Shown here piece after piece: positions 19,401 through 31,259 of a stretch of 64,000 bases of DNA. Position 1 is the first letter of the stretch. Every line of letters starts with the position of its first letter. The stretch spans positions 86,355,213 to 86,419,212 of the forward strand of contig CM044310.1 in the NCBI GenBank assembly GCA_024291935.2, given 5' to 3'. The position numbers and the translations under genes are program-made. The DNA comes from Okapia johnstoni (lineage: Eukaryota > Chordata > Mammalia > Artiodactyla > Giraffidae). Below the pieces are notes generated by a model, which had not been told where the DNA came from, ran no database searches, and saw only the letters and a list, made by a program, of their open reading frames with translations.

Positions 19401-21254
19401 AGTGGGCAGTTGTGAATGTGAAGAACTTTTCAAAAGGGGAGCACAGGGAGCTTGTGGCAGAGGGGCACTTATAACTGTGGCAAAATGGACCCCAGCTATG
19501 AATAGCCCCAGCTATTTACATATACATCTAACTAACACCTCCCTTCCCCAATTTCCTCCTTCCTTGATTCACCATAGACAGTAGGTTTTCATCTTCCGGG
19601 CCAAAACCTGACTCAGGGATATGATCATCCCAGCTTTACAAGCTACACAGGTTGTAAGTGGAGAGGTCAGAGGAGAGAGGGAGCCAAGTAGGCCACACAT
19701 GTCCTAGAGGGAGGAAGGGAGCCCCAAGTTGTGTCAAAACTAGAAACACCCTGAACTTTCCCCACCCCACATCAGCCATCCTTAGCCTCTTCCCAACACT
19801 TCCTATAGTTTCTCCCCGGTTCCCCAGAGGATACGCCACGTATTGTAAAATAATAGTACTAAATCTAAAGGTAAAAAAGGAAAGACATCATTACCAGATT
19901 AATACACCGTGGAAAAAGTCACATTTCTGATAGATACTTAACAGTGCATTGGTGATTAAATTAATTGCACGTGGCGAACAGAAAGATAGCTCTTTAATGC
20001 ATGTTAAATATTAACAATTGGAGATAATAGGAATCTACATGTCTCTTCTTTACGGCTTCCTTTGTCAATGAAATGTACTCTTGTGTTGGAGGAAGAGAGA
20101 GTTTGGAATGCGCTGGTCTTATCCAGTGAAGGCCAGCCCTGCCCCCCACCGCCTGCCACACCAGAGCCACCAGCAATCAGCTTAATCATAACTGACCGGA
20201 ACCAAATGGATTCAGGCAGCCATGCTGACTACTGAGTTAAAAAGTTTTATATATCAAGAGTCTGAATGCCAACTAAATCAAAACCTTTCAAGGCAAATCA
20301 AAAGGCCGGCAGCCTTCTCCCTGCTTCTGCCAAAAGCTTTGTTTCGCCATTTCCTCCCCGGGCCATCAGGAGGTGGTGGTGGCTTCTGTGGTTCAGTTCG
20401 GCCTCATCTGGGGGCATCCTTACATGCCCCCATTATCCTCAGAAAGTCAGCCCATCACCTTTACATGAAGAGCACTGGGGGGTGGCTTGTGGGGTAGGCA
20501 GGGAGCGAAGAGAAGCAAAACACACTGATTGATTGCAAACCCAGCTATGATGTCAGCATGAATTAATGTTTCCCACAGGCATGCTAATCAGCTCCATGAC
20601 ATAATAACGGCTTCTATTACACCGGTGGGACTTCAAAGTTATTCCAAAGATAACATAACACAACACTTGAAGCCCCAGGAAACTTCCACCGCGCTTTTAG
20701 ATGTTTTATAAAGTTACCAATCTTTTCATTGCTCGGGAAACACACACAAAAAAAGCTGAAAGGAAACAGAATATTGAATTTGGGATGAATCGGGGTGGAA
20801 AGTGATTTCATTACAAATTCCAAATGTTCAAAGAGATAGTGGCAATTAAAAAGCTGCAAGGGGTCGCCATTTAAAAGCAGCTCTGTGCAAACTTTTCTCA
20901 GGCAGGCAGATGGGCACAGTTCCTAATGTGGGAAAAAAAAAAAATCTAAGTCTGAATGAAAGGTATTTGTTCAGATGAACAAATGAGCCCACAAAAAGTA
21001 TGTAAGACAGGAGAGCACAGGGATCACAGTTTGCATCTTGATTCTGACCTCTCTTAGATATTTGTCTCTGGACTATTGTTTAATATTCCTGAGACTTGAC
21101 TGCTCCTGTATAAATGGAACTAATGATACTGACCTCATGGTAGAGCTGGGAGGTCTACATCAGGGAATGTATTCCGAGCACTATGTCAAAGTGGGCACCC
21201 AGTAAACATTCTTATTATTATTCTTATCAATAAACATTTGGTGTCACTCACCAC
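19401..21254. other. Unique DNA, candidate conserved non-coding block
   Basis: No SINE or LINE in 1.85 kb, unusual for this window. The segment 19930-20900 is rich in homeodomain- and bZIP-like words: 'gattaaattaattgcacg' near 19954, 'atgatgtcagcatgaattaa' near 20547, 'gcatgctaatcagctccatg' near 20579. Conservation is inferred. No frame has a domain. Confidence 0.45.
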
Positions 21255-21462
21255 TGGCTTCCCAGGTGGCTTGACGGTAAAGAATCTGCCTGCAAATGCG
21301 GGAGATGAGAGTTCAATCCCTGGGTTGGGAAGACCCCCTGGAGAAGGGAATGGCTATCCACTCCAGTATTCTTGCCTGGAGAATCCCATGAACAGAGGAG
21401 CCTGGAGGGCTACAGTCCATGGGGTCACAAAGAGTCAGATGTGACTAAGTGACTAACACTTC
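21255..21462 (+). mobile_element. Bov-tA SINE
   Basis: Sense copy from 'tggcttcccaggtggcttga' to 'gtcagatgtgactaagtgac'. Near full length. Confidence 0.93.
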
Positions 21463-21539
21463 ATGCACTTGAACACTGATATGTAATGACTATCACTAGT
21501 AACACAAATACCCAGAATTTACATAAGAACTCACACACA

Positions 21540-21720
21540 TCACCTTTCAAAGCACTCACAAGCCAGTAAGTGAGGTACTATTGTGCCTAAGGTACAGAGG
21601 ATGCAATTGAGGCGCAGAGAGGTGTAAGTGACCTGCCTGAGATAACACTCACGAGATAGAATGGCTGGACTGAAATCCATGCCATCTGGATCTGTTCTGT
21701 ACTCTCAACCACCACTTTCT
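21540..21720 (-). mobile_element. MIR SINE, antisense
   Basis: Reversed MIR pattern: 'gtacagaggatgcaattgag', 'gcgcagagaggtgtaagtga', 'gagatagaatggctggactg'. Diverged. Confidence 0.6.
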
Positions 21721-21867
21721 CTATACATGTGCACACAAGAGGACACACATGTACACTCACACTTATGCACTGCCCGGAACACATCCTGCGGGTCTCTAAT
21801 CTACTGTGATGATGACCAACTCGATTTCTGCAGTTTGACAAGCCTGTGTGTGAGGCCCGCATACTCC

Positions 21868-22250
21868 ACTTACTCAGCGTGACCCTGGGTAAGTCATTAA
21901 CTTTCTGAGACTCAGTCATCCATCTGTGCAGTGGGAATATTCACAGAACTCATGACAGGATACCTGGGAAGAGCTCAGCATGGTGCCTGAACTTGGTAAA
22001 CATCGTGATAAATTCAGCTATCACCTTTATTATAGTGTTAGCTGACTGCTCTGTGGTGTCTGACTCTTTGCGACCCTCATGGACAGGCTTCTGTTCATGG
22101 GACTCTCCAGGCAAGAGTCCTGGAATGGGTTGCCATTTTCTTCTCTAGGGCATCATCCCAACTCAAGGATTGAACCTGGCTCTCCCTCATTGTAGGCAAA
22201 TTCTTGATCATCTGAGCCACCAGGGAAGCCTCATCATTATTATAAACAAC
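21868..22250 (+). mobile_element. MIR SINE, split by a Bov-tA SINE
   Basis: Sense MIR: 'gcgtgaccctgggtaagtca', 'ttctgagactcagtcatcca', 'ctgtgcagtgggaatattca', up to 'cacctttattatagtg'. The last part, 'tcatcattattataaac', resumes after the SINE at 22036-22230. Confidence 0.7.
22036..22230 (-). mobile_element. Bov-tA SINE
   Basis: Antisense copy from 'gttagctgactgctctgtgg' to 'gagccaccagggaagcc', inserted in the end of a MIR. It carries more changes than most others here. Confidence 0.9.
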
Positions 22251-22270
22251 TATTATTTATAATATAATAT

Positions 22271-22341
22271 TTCTATCTCTATCTCTTTTGTCTGTCTGTC
22301 CCTGTCTCTGTCTGTCTCTCTCTCACACACACACACACACA
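22271..22341. repeat. Compound (TCTG)n / (TC)n / (CA)n microsatellite
   Basis: Imperfect TCTA and TCTG units pass into TC repeats and then a pure CA run at 22324-22341. A likely length-variable site. Confidence 0.9.
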
Positions 22342-22689
22342 GTTCAGTGTCAATCATAAGAAGATGTAGGTGGAGCTTCCAGAAAGGGGTGCACCAGGCA
22401 CAGGGATTCCCTGGGAACATTTGAAAGTTACAGAAGGAGGAAGGAGGCAGGAAGAGAGGCTCGGCCTCCTGACCAGATGTCCCCTCCTCTCTCAGATCCT
22501 CTCCTGTCCAGTCTGGCAGCTGCCTACCCCCTTGGTGTGTGGGCAGTTCCTAGGGATCACTGGAGGGCAATGTTTTCAGGGCCCAGAGGTCCCTGGAGAC
22601 ATGGGGGCGGCCATGGGGGTTGCCATACCACTTCTGAGGGCCCATCGACTCCTTGACATTTTCTTTTTTTTCCAGTTTTTCTAGGTATT
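22342..22689. other. Unique G/C-richer DNA
   Basis: Locally G-rich (22370-22650) but with few CpG. One 104-codon frame (22370-22684) has no recognisable domain. No gene called. Confidence 0.4.
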
Positions 22690-22865
22690 TTACTTAAAAA
22701 TGCGTCAATATATCTAACATTATTATTTTTATTTATTTGTACAATATATCCTTATAGATTATTTATTTTATACCTAATAGTTTGTACCTCTTAGTCCCCT
22801 ACTCCTGTCATGTCCCTTCCCCTTCCCTCTCCCCACTGGTAACTGCGAGTTGTTGTCCATCTCTA
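22690..22865 (-). mobile_element. Old L1 3' UTR, antisense
   Basis: Pattern 'cctaatagtttgtacctctt', 'agtcccctactcctgtcatg' and 'tctccccactggtaactgcg' is a reversed L1 3' UTR of an older placental subfamily. Limits approximate. Confidence 0.55.
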
Positions 22866-22974
22866 TTGACCCGACATTGTCTGACAGATTCCTACTAGAT
22901 AAGGAGGCTTCTCGCACAGCCTCCTCTCAGCTCCCTGGCTGTCAGATCATCGTGTTTATTTGAGGAGGAACCAC

Positions 22975-23305
22975 GGGCACCCTGGTAGCTCAGCTGGTAA
23001 AGAATCCACCTGCAATGCAGGAGACACCGATTCAATCCCTAGGCTGGGAAGATCCCCTGGAGAAGGGACAGGCTACCCACTCCAGTATTCTTGGGCTTCC
23101 CTGGTGGCTCAGTTGGTAAAGAATATACCTGCAACGCGAGAGACCTGGGTTCAACCCCTGGGTTGGTAAGATCCCCTGGAGGAGGACATGGCAACCCACT
23201 CCAGTATTCTTGCCTGGAGAATCCCCACGGGCAGAGGAGCCTGGCGGGCTGCAGTCCATGTGGTTGCAAAGAGTCAGATATGACTGAGCGACTAAGCACA
23301 GCACA
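22975..23305 (+). mobile_element. Dimeric Bov-tA SINE
   Basis: A partial Bov-tA (22975-23092) ending at 'tccagtattcttg' is joined directly to a second, complete Bov-tA starting 'gggcttccctggtggctcag' (23093-23305). There is no unique DNA between them, which suggests a composite unit or an insertion exactly at the same place in a SINE. Confidence 0.9.
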
Positions 23306-24458
23306 TGGACACCCAGCTTTCTGTCGATAAATGTGCAGTCGAAAATGAAAGGGGCCTCACTGCCCACTGTGTTTCTGTCACCATGCTCGGCACCATGTGG
23401 CAGCTGGAGTCCTAGGCCTGAGGAAGAACATGAGGGATAAGAAATAAAGGAGAAGAATGGAAATCAACTGAGAGAGCGTAGCAAAGAGGTGAGTAGAAAT
23501 GACAAAGCGAAGTGATGAAAAGAAAAGATGGAGCTACTTCCAAGAGAAAAGGCCCTAAGTGTCTCAAACCATGGCTTTGGCTGTCATCCATTTAACTTTA
23601 GTTTATTTGATGCTATTCCTTTGAACGAAACCAAATATCAGCTATGATTTTGCCTCAGAATTTGCTGGTATCTTCAACTGAAGAATCGTGATGGACCTGA
23701 TTTTCTTTTTGCTTCTGGCAATTTCATAACATATATGTGAAATACTCCCCTTGATTCATTTACTTTCTTCCAACTTTTTAGGATGGACAAAATTGGGGAG
23801 GAAAAAAGACTAATTAAAGAAGCCAGCTCTTTTGACTTCGCTAAGCTTAGTGATAACTAGCTTTGCTGAAGCTGAACTGAATTTGGTACCCGATGTATTT
23901 GTGTGACAGATTATTATCAAACACGGTGTCTAGCTGGGGACCCAGTGGTCACACAACCCCTGTCCTCAGGATGCTTATGTTCTAGTGGAGGATACAAATG
24001 CAAAACAGAGTGATGAATGCAGTACTAGACACATCTGGGGACACACTTGCTTGCCTTACTTCTGATCTCAGCCAAGGCTGAGCCTGGCATGTTGTTATCA
24101 GCCTGAGCAACACACAGCTTTGTTTTCTGGATGACCCAGACATGGCAGAAGCCCTGGAGAGCTTGGTCAGCCTGTGCAGCTGCACAGCTGGGAAGGGCAG
24201 GGAAACTAGCAACTCTTGGGGCAACCCTCAGCCAATGGCAACTAAGCAAATGGATAAATGCCCCAGTTTCCATCCTCCAGGCAGTTATACCAGAATCATT
24301 CCAGATACTTCCCAGGAGGACCCAGAGGAATGGAGCTCCCATTGCTGACAGCAGCATCCTCAGTGATGCCCCCTAACTGTCTCCTTCCTGGTTTCAATCT
24401 CCCAGCTCCCTCATCCCTGCACCCAGGGGTCACTTCCCAAATGCAGTCTACCCAATCT
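23306..24458. other. Unique DNA with a possible L2 scrap
   Basis: The part 23930-24010 ('cccctgtcctcaggatgctt', 'atgttctagtggaggataca') resembles an antisense L2. The rest shows overlapping short frames around 24000-24380 on both strands but no domain. No gene called. Confidence 0.4.
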
Positions 24459-24547
24459 CTTTTTTATTTTTTATTTATTTATTTATTTTTTATTTTCTTT
24501 TTTTTTTTTTATTTTCTTTTTATTTATTTATTTATTTATTTTTTATT
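24459..24547. repeat. (TTTA)n-rich tract, expanded L1 tail
   Basis: About 90 bp of T and TTTA/TTTTA units directly at the 3' end of the antisense L1 that follows. It is best read as that element's poly(A) tail after microsatellite growth. Confidence 0.85.
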
Positions 24548-24887
24548 TTAGTTGGGGGCTAATTACTTTACAATATTGTAGTAGTTTTTGCCATACATCG
24601 ACATGAATCAGCCATGGATTCACATGTGCTCCCCCTCCCAAACCCTCCTCCCACCTCCCTCCCCCCCCCCCCATCCCTCAGTGTCATCCCAACGCTCCAT
24701 CCCTGAGCATCCGTCCCATGCATAGAACATGGAATGGTGTTCTGCTTCACATATGACAATATACATGTTTCAATGTTATTGTCCCAGAACGTCCAACCCT
24801 CACCTTCTCCCTCAGAGTCCACAGGACTGTTCTATGCATCTGTGTCTCTTATTCTGTCTCACATATAGGGTTACCATTACCATCTTT
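24548..24887 (-). mobile_element. Young ruminant L1 3' end, antisense
   Basis: Reversed 3' UTR: 'ggctaattactttacaatat', 'tttttgccatacatcgacat', a poly(C) run at 24661-24672, 'gttgtcccagaacgtccaa'-like text and 'ttaccattaccatctttc'. It shares its 3' part with the L1 at 47352-47561. 5'-truncated. Confidence 0.85.
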
Positions 24888-25080
24888 CAAATTAATATTT
24901 ATTTATTTATTTGGCTGCACTGGGTCTTAGTTGCAGCACACAGAATGATGGATCTTTGTTGCGGCATGCAAACTCTTAGCTGCAGCATGCGGAATCTAGT
25001 TCCCTGACGAGGGATTGAACTCAGGCTGCCTGCACTGTGAGTGTGGAGTGTATTAGTCACTGGACCACCAGGGAAGTCCC
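24888..25080 (-). mobile_element. CHR-type SINE
   Basis: Antisense copy: 'atttatttatttggctgcac', 'tcttagctgcagcatgcgga', 'tctagttccctgacgaggga' and the reversed head 'ggaccaccagggaagtccc'. It abuts the L1 before it. Confidence 0.9.
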
Positions 25081-27011
25081 TACACTCAAGTCTGTCTCAA
25101 GGGTTGCTTTCAGGGAGCTCAAGTCAAACAAAGTGATTTAGGAGTTCACTTTAAGGGCATCAAACCTAGTCATAGGGCATGGAAGAAGGCATCCTGGTGA
25201 TGTGTAAATGGGAGACCAGATGTTGGGTGCAAACAGAGATGCAGGTAGAGGGGCCCATACTGAAAACAGGTAGGAGCCAGAAAAAGCATGATATGCTTGT
25301 GGGGCTGCAGTTAGTTTAGACAGAAAGAGAGTTCACCCACATTTGATAAATATGTTTCTGGAATCTGATGGAAGAATTCTTTCCTGTCCTTGATGGCAAA
25401 CCCAAGAGCAAATAATCCATGAGCTATGGCAAATGATTTTTTTTACCGAATTATATTTGTCTGTTGTAAAAGATACAAGAGAAAGCCTCTTGTATGGCTG
25501 ATGGGGGAATTTGGATTGCTGGGACAGAGAAAGCAAGTGAACACCATAGCACAGCAGGGAGAACCTATCTGAACCTCAGTTCCTTCTTCTGTAAAATGAG
25601 CTCATGTCTCAAGCAGAACTGAGTAACTGGTCCCCATGATGTACTCACAATAGAGAGTACAACCAATCCAGTCTGGAAGAAGAAACACTTTTGGCCAAGA
25701 TCTTTTTGGACCAAAACAACAGACGACCTCCATCCAGCCATCTCTTCTAAACCCATTCATAAATTGCTTCCAACAAGGAAGAGATTCTGATTTAACACAG
25801 TGGGGCCAGGAAGGGGCATGGGGGCAAAAGGCAGAGGGGCTGGAAGCGTAATTGTACATTTTGACATTAAATGAATTACATGGAAATTATATGCAAATCA
25901 TTATGTAAATGTGGCATATGTTGTTTTCAAGTTAACAGCTTGGACACTTTTAATAATTACAGCAGTTTTCAGGGTGAATTAAGAGCCCCAATAAACTATA
26001 TTTAGGATCCCCTTCAAGTGAATAGGATTTAATGGTCTTTGTTTTTCATTTTAAGTGGCTCAGGTTAAGAGAGAAACTTGAAATTCTCTCTTAGTCCTAT
26101 AAAGGCCACTATATATTATACAATATTCTTCTGATGACAGTGACTATCGATGACAATTAATAACCACATTAATGCCAAAAGCCTTTGAAAATATGGACTT
26201 CTCAAGAGAGCATTGCTTTATCTTATTTTATCCTTTTATATCTGGTGAACAGATGTAAAAGATTAAAATGAAATATCCTCCTCTCTATTGCATTATCCTT
26301 CCATGATTTAAGAAAAAGAAACCATCACATCACATCACATCACATCATGAGATGTCCTGCCAAGGATGCCATTATTCCTTCAGAGAGTGCAGGTTCCTGC
26401 AAGATCTCTCAGTTATGCCTTCACCTAAAAAAGATGATCAGATTTGCTCATCTCTCTTCCTTACTGTTGCCAAATCTCCTTAAAATGTTTATTTTCTGCG
26501 AAACCTCAGCCATGGCCCATGCAGGGTAGGTACAGCGATGAAGAGGGGGCTTTCAATTTCCTTGGCAGATCTCTACCTGTAGGAATATTTTGAACTAGAT
26601 AACCTGAAGAGTCTCTGATTACAAAGCCTCTAGAACTACTGGGTGACATATAATGAACATCCTTTTAAGTGCAGCAACACTGAACTTGCAAAAAGAAAAA
26701 AGTATCAGGGGAATTCCCAAACACTTAAAACGAAAATGGACTAGAAGTCTTGAGGGTTATATGTGAAATGATACTGTAGCTGCCCCCAGGTAGGGTTCAT
26801 GGTCACCAGTCTAGGAAAAATAGGAGCTTTGTCTTTTACACCATATAGGGATGGGAATCAAGGCTTTATGTAGACATCAAGCCAGAACACTCAACTGCAT
26901 CCTCAGTTACAGGATGGACTAGGTCATCTTTTCAGCAAAAAGAGATAAAGCAGTTAGATCGTCTAAACTTGGCCCTGAGCGGGAAAAGACATTCAATATC
27001 TCCATGAGTGC
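25081..27011. other. Unique DNA, candidate conserved non-coding block
   Basis: No recent repeat in 1.9 kb. The part 25100-25320 may be a diverged L2. The part 25850-26340 is very AT-rich with octamer- and homeodomain-like words: 'ttatatgcaaatcattatg' near 25887 and 'gatgacaattaataaccaca' near 26150. No coding frame. Confidence 0.45.
26323..26348. repeat. (CATCA)n pentanucleotide repeat
   Basis: About five units of CATCA in a row within unique DNA. A short microsatellite. Confidence 0.9.
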
Positions 27012-27219
27012 GTGTGTGCTCAGTCACTAAGTTGTGTTTGACTCTGTGACCTCATCAATTGTAGCCCAACAGGCTCCTCTGTCCATGGGATATCCCAGGC
27101 AAGAATACTGGAGTGGGTTGCCATTTCCTTCTTCAGGGGATCTTCCCAACCCATGGGTGGAACCCGTGTCTCCTGCATTGCAGGCTGATTCTTTCCCAGT
27201 GAGCCACCTGGGAAGCCCC
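27012..27219 (-). mobile_element. Bov-tA SINE
   Basis: Antisense copy from 'gtgtgtgctcagtcactaag' to 'gagccacctgggaagcccc'. Near full length. Confidence 0.93.
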
Positions 27220-27361
27220 ATCTCCCAGTAGAATTCACAATGACAAGACATTTCTTAACTCTGGTTTTGGGTTCCTTGGAATCCACAAGTTCAGTGGTTT
27301 TGGCTTGGAAATCTCTTCAGGGTCAGCTGGCAGATATAAACAAGCACACTAGAAGGACATA

Positions 27362-27502
27362 TGCTGCTGCTGCTGCTGCTCCTGCCGCCAAGTCGCTTCA
27401 GTTGTGTCCGACTCTGTGCGAGTTGGACGGCAGCCCACCAGGCTCCCCCGTCCCTGGGATTCTCCAGGCAAGAACACTGGAGTGGGTTGCCATTGCCTTC
27501 TC
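27362..27502 (-). mobile_element. BovA2-type SINE unit with (AGC)n tail
   Basis: Antisense: a (TGC)n run of about six units, then 'aagtcgcttcagttgtgtcc', ending 'gttgccattgccttctc'. The (AGC)n 3' tail is typical of the BovA2 branch. The flanks 'agaaggacatat' and 'agaagaatatat' look like a slightly decayed target-site duplication. Confidence 0.9.
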
Positions 27503-28180
27503 TGAGAAGAATATATACTCCTAAACCAACTCTGCAAGACTCCCTCCCATAAAGCTCCACTAATGATGAGGTCACAATGAAAAATTAAAACACATGGGAA
27601 AGGAAAATCAGCCCCCTGGGCACCCAAAAAGTTGGGCCTCAAAGTTTCTCCTCTAGCAGTAAGGGAGAAACAGGCCGATGACCTCAAAAGAGACCATCTC
27701 TGCACTGCCTGGCTGTACAGACCCTGCTGTTTTGCTTTCCCCATGAATGTGATTTCTGGTGGAGGACCTTGTGCAATCTCCACACAAGGAGTCAGGTTAG
27801 AAACAGAGAAAAGGAGAAACTCTCACGTTTTTGTGGATGGAAAGATGACTATGAAGCCCAAATCTCCAAACTCTCCAATCCTGGGTAACTGCCTTCTTGG
27901 AAGCTCTACTCTCTACCCAATGCAGCACTCAAGAACTGAAAATGTTGCCCCTTCTACAGTTTTCAACCTACTGGTCGGTCTTAGAGGGATGAATTTATAT
28001 TGATAGAATATTAAGCAGTATGAAGGGCATTTTGGACAGGATTTCCCAACGGAAATGAGGTCTCAGAAGCAGTTCACCTACTACACAAAGAAAAGACAAA
28101 GTTGGGGAAACACACGTTCCTGGGGCACCCGAGTGCTGTGAGTAACGGATCCTATTCATTTCCAGTCCCTACTGAGATGC
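27503..28180. other. Unique DNA
   Basis: A 123-codon frame (27632-28003) and an overlapping antisense frame are open, but neither shows a known domain or a conserved motif. No gene called. Confidence 0.45.
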
Positions 28181-28390
28181 CTTCAGTGGATTCCAACTCC
28201 ACTGTAAAATAAGCCCCATCTCCATGGCCTATCTTTTAAGTTCTAAATGATTTTGCTTCAGTCTATACTTCTAGTCCCATTTCCCAGTGCTCGAAGCAAA
28301 CTGGATACTAGCTGTTTCCCAAACTCAGATTGCACTTCTCCACTCTATGTCTCTGCTCCCATCTCCCCACACCATATCTATATAATCAAT

Positions 28391-28505
28391 GGCTGCTGCT
28401 GCTGCTAAGTCGCTTTAGTCATGTCCGACTCTGTGCGACCCCATAGATGGCAGCCCACCAGGCTCCCCTGTCCCTGGGATTCTCCAGGCAAGAACACTGG
28501 AGTGG
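28391..28505 (-). mobile_element. BovA2-type SINE unit
   Basis: Antisense unit: (GCT)n, 'aagtcgctttagtcatgtcc', 'gatggcagcccaccaggctc', ending 'aagaacactggagtgg'. Confidence 0.9.
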
Positions 28506-28537
28506 CTACCTATTCCTAACTCAAATGCCTCTTCCTC

Positions 28538-28728
28538 AAGTGAAAGTGAAAGTCACTCAGTTGTGTCTGACTCTTTGCGACTCCATGGATTGTCCATGGA
28601 ATTCTCCAGGCCAGAATACTGGAGTGGGTAGCCTTTCCCTTCTCCAGGGGATCTTCCCAACCCAGGGATCGAACCCAGGTCTCCCGCATTGTGGGTGGAT
28701 TCTTTACCAGCTGAGCCACAAGGAAGCC
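28538..28728 (-). mobile_element. Bov-tA SINE
   Basis: Antisense copy from 'aagtgaaagtgaaagtcact' to 'gagccacaaggaagcc'. A short internal deletion removes part of the 'gactgtagcccgccagg' stretch. Confidence 0.93.
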
Positions 28729-28800
28729 TTCCTAATTCCTACTTCCGAAAGTGATCCCACATGCCTGGAGACTCTACCACACTGTGTCCGTGCCCCATGT

Positions 28801-31059
28801 CCAGTCTTTCTCACACTCTGCCTTCTCTGATGGTTCTACTGGTGCACCCACCTCCTCTCCCTTCCACAAAAGATGGAGACTTGGGAATATGTTCATCAAA
28901 TATGCTATACGACTCACTTCTGTCAAAGAACTACAACATCACTAAATAGTGCCCGTGCATCAGAAGTATAAGCACCAATGTGTCCTCATGTCCCTCTGTT
29001 CCTCACGGGGGCTTGGCCTCCTGTGGGTCACAAACAGGTGAAATGTTGAGGAGAGCGCAGCTTCCAACATTTCAGTCGTCTGAGTATCAATTTTCCTTAA
29101 TTTCTCTATCCTTCTATGATCCATACCATTATTTGTTTCACATTTTTCTTCAAATGGGTTCACTTGTTAAAACCTAGATTGATATATCTTGAAAGAAAAC
29201 TTTTCATCACTACTACAAATGGGAAGTTAATATCACTTGGAATTAAAAGAAAGTTGCCATACAAAACAAATACAAGTATAAAAACAACGGTACTATTAAA
29301 TTCTAGTTGGACATAATTGCTTGCCCAAAGCTCAGTGCTGGAGGCCGCTGTCTCTTTATTAAAAGGGGAGATTAACAAACGTCAGACAGGTGTCAGAGCC
29401 TCACCATCAGCAGACAGAGTTCCTGCTTCGTGTAACCGGTGGTATTGAAGGAGAATATGAAAGGAAGTAGCTTAGTCACCATGGATTCAAGGTTACCTAG
29501 TGCACTCAGAGGCCTGAAAGTTGTGTTTGTTCCCAGCTCTGCGTGTCCAACATCTGGAGGAGGGATATACGCTGGAAAGGATCCTTGCTACAGAGTATGT
29601 GAGACCCAGATTGAAACCCCAAATGGTCACAGAATATATAAGTATTCTTAGGAAATTCACGGTTGTCTCATCAGCACCAGTTGTCTCATCAGCAAAATGA
29701 AGATAATACAATCTGGTTTTTAAAAGGTTGCCCTGAGCTTGGACACAGGGCACAGAAAAGGACCAGGGGAGTACGTGGCACGTGGTTGGGTGGCCAGGAC
29801 ATGGCAGCCGTGTTCATCACTGTTGTTGGTATTGTTATCAGGCATGTGGGACATCAAAGAACTCCTCCAGAGGAAGATAAACAGATAGAACCAAAGCAAA
29901 GGTTATCAAGAGCCAAAGAGAGACACAAAAGCTGTGCCCAGGCCTGAGAACCAGCACTGTTCCAGTTCCTGTTTCCAACAGAGATGCCCAGAACTGAGCC
30001 AAGAACAAGGAAACTGATGAGAGAGACTTGCTTGGTGTGGTCACCAGGCACCTGAGTCATCCTTTATTGTGACTGCCAAGTTCCTGTAGGGACTAGGACA
30101 ATGAGACACCAAGGGTGACTGTCATCCATGACCAGCAGAGTTCCCCAGAGAATTTTAAGTGAAGCATGGGCAGGGAATGGATAAGGCAAAATTCCATGGG
30201 TCAGGGAACCACTTTTAGAATCAGAGCAATCAGAGAGGACAAGACAGGCAAAAATGGGACTGGGTGAACATTTCCTTATCACCCTGTCCAACCTCTCCCC
30301 ACTCCCAACCCTGAAGTCACACAAGTCACATGGAAAAATACATGCTTTAAGTGTTCTGTATGTACAAGCCATGGACACACAGGGGTTTTCTTTCTCTCTG
30401 TCTCTATCTCACCATCTCTCTTTCCTGCTATCTGTCTCTCTGTCTCTGAGTCCCTCCCTCATTGTGCATCAACATCATTAGTCAAAGGGAAAGAACTAGT
30501 GACTAGAAAAAAGGAAGACCTCTGAGCCCATGTAACACCCAACTAAAGGTGTACCAGGGAAGTAAAATATTCCAAGTTTTTGGCCAACAGAACCTCAAAA
30601 TGCTGCATTTGATTTTCTACTTTCCGCTCATATCCATAATATTCATATCTTCATCTATACTCACATATTTACCATTTACAAAGAAAACGCTCAGGAAGGA
30701 GGGTCATTTTTTTTAAAAACTGCTGGAGTTCATCATTAGAAAAAGAACAAGTAGGATAAATAGAGAAAAAAATTGGAACAAGATAGGGGTTAGGATCTGC
30801 CAATTATCGGATTATGTTGTCTATACCAGAGCAGCCATAAAATTAATTTAAACATTCTCCCCCCTCCGAGTGTCTAAACTGACCAGGTGTTTGAGTATCT
30901 CACAAGCATGGCCACAAAATATTTTGCAAATAACCTGAACTCTCATAACTGAGCCCTGAGATGCTGGTGATGAAGTGAGTGGGGTATAGTCCCCTGTGCT
31001 TTCAGAAGTTTGTCCTTCTTCCTTAGCATCCCTGTTCACACTAAAGATGAAAGCCAGGT
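28801..31059. other. Unique DNA, longest SINE-free part of the left half
   Basis: No repeat that I can name and no domain in the frames (all below 105 codons). A C/T-rich run with TCTCTG units lies at 30390-30460. 'tcatcagcaaaatgaagata' near 29688 may be a MIR scrap. Confidence 0.45.
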
Positions 31060-31180
31060 AGACCTTCAGTTCAAATTCCTGCCCCGCTAATTACGACCGA
31101 ATGTCCTTGGACCAGTCTTTTTAAACTCCCTGGGTCAAATACTCATGTATAATACAGAAGAGCAAAATAAAACTTAACTT
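31060..31180 (+). mobile_element. MIR SINE fragment
   Basis: Pattern 'gttcaaattcctgccccgct', 'aatgtccttggaccagtctt', 'ctccctgggtcaaatactca' is a diverged sense MIR core. Confidence 0.5.
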
Positions 31181-31259
31181 TGAGTAAGTACTTCTTTTGA
31201 GCTAGATATCATGCTTGGAGCCTTCAACAGTTTCTGAGTTATTTACAGAGGTGTCACTA

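Larger units (their letters stand above)
28181..28800 (+). mobile_element. Old L2-like LINE segment carrying two SINEs
   Basis: The stretches 28300-28390, 28506-28537 ('tattcctaactcaaatgcct') and 28729-28760 ('ccttcctaattcctacttcc') read together like the sense L2 3' region. Two SINEs are inserted at 28391 and 28538. Weak, by pattern only. Confidence 0.4.
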
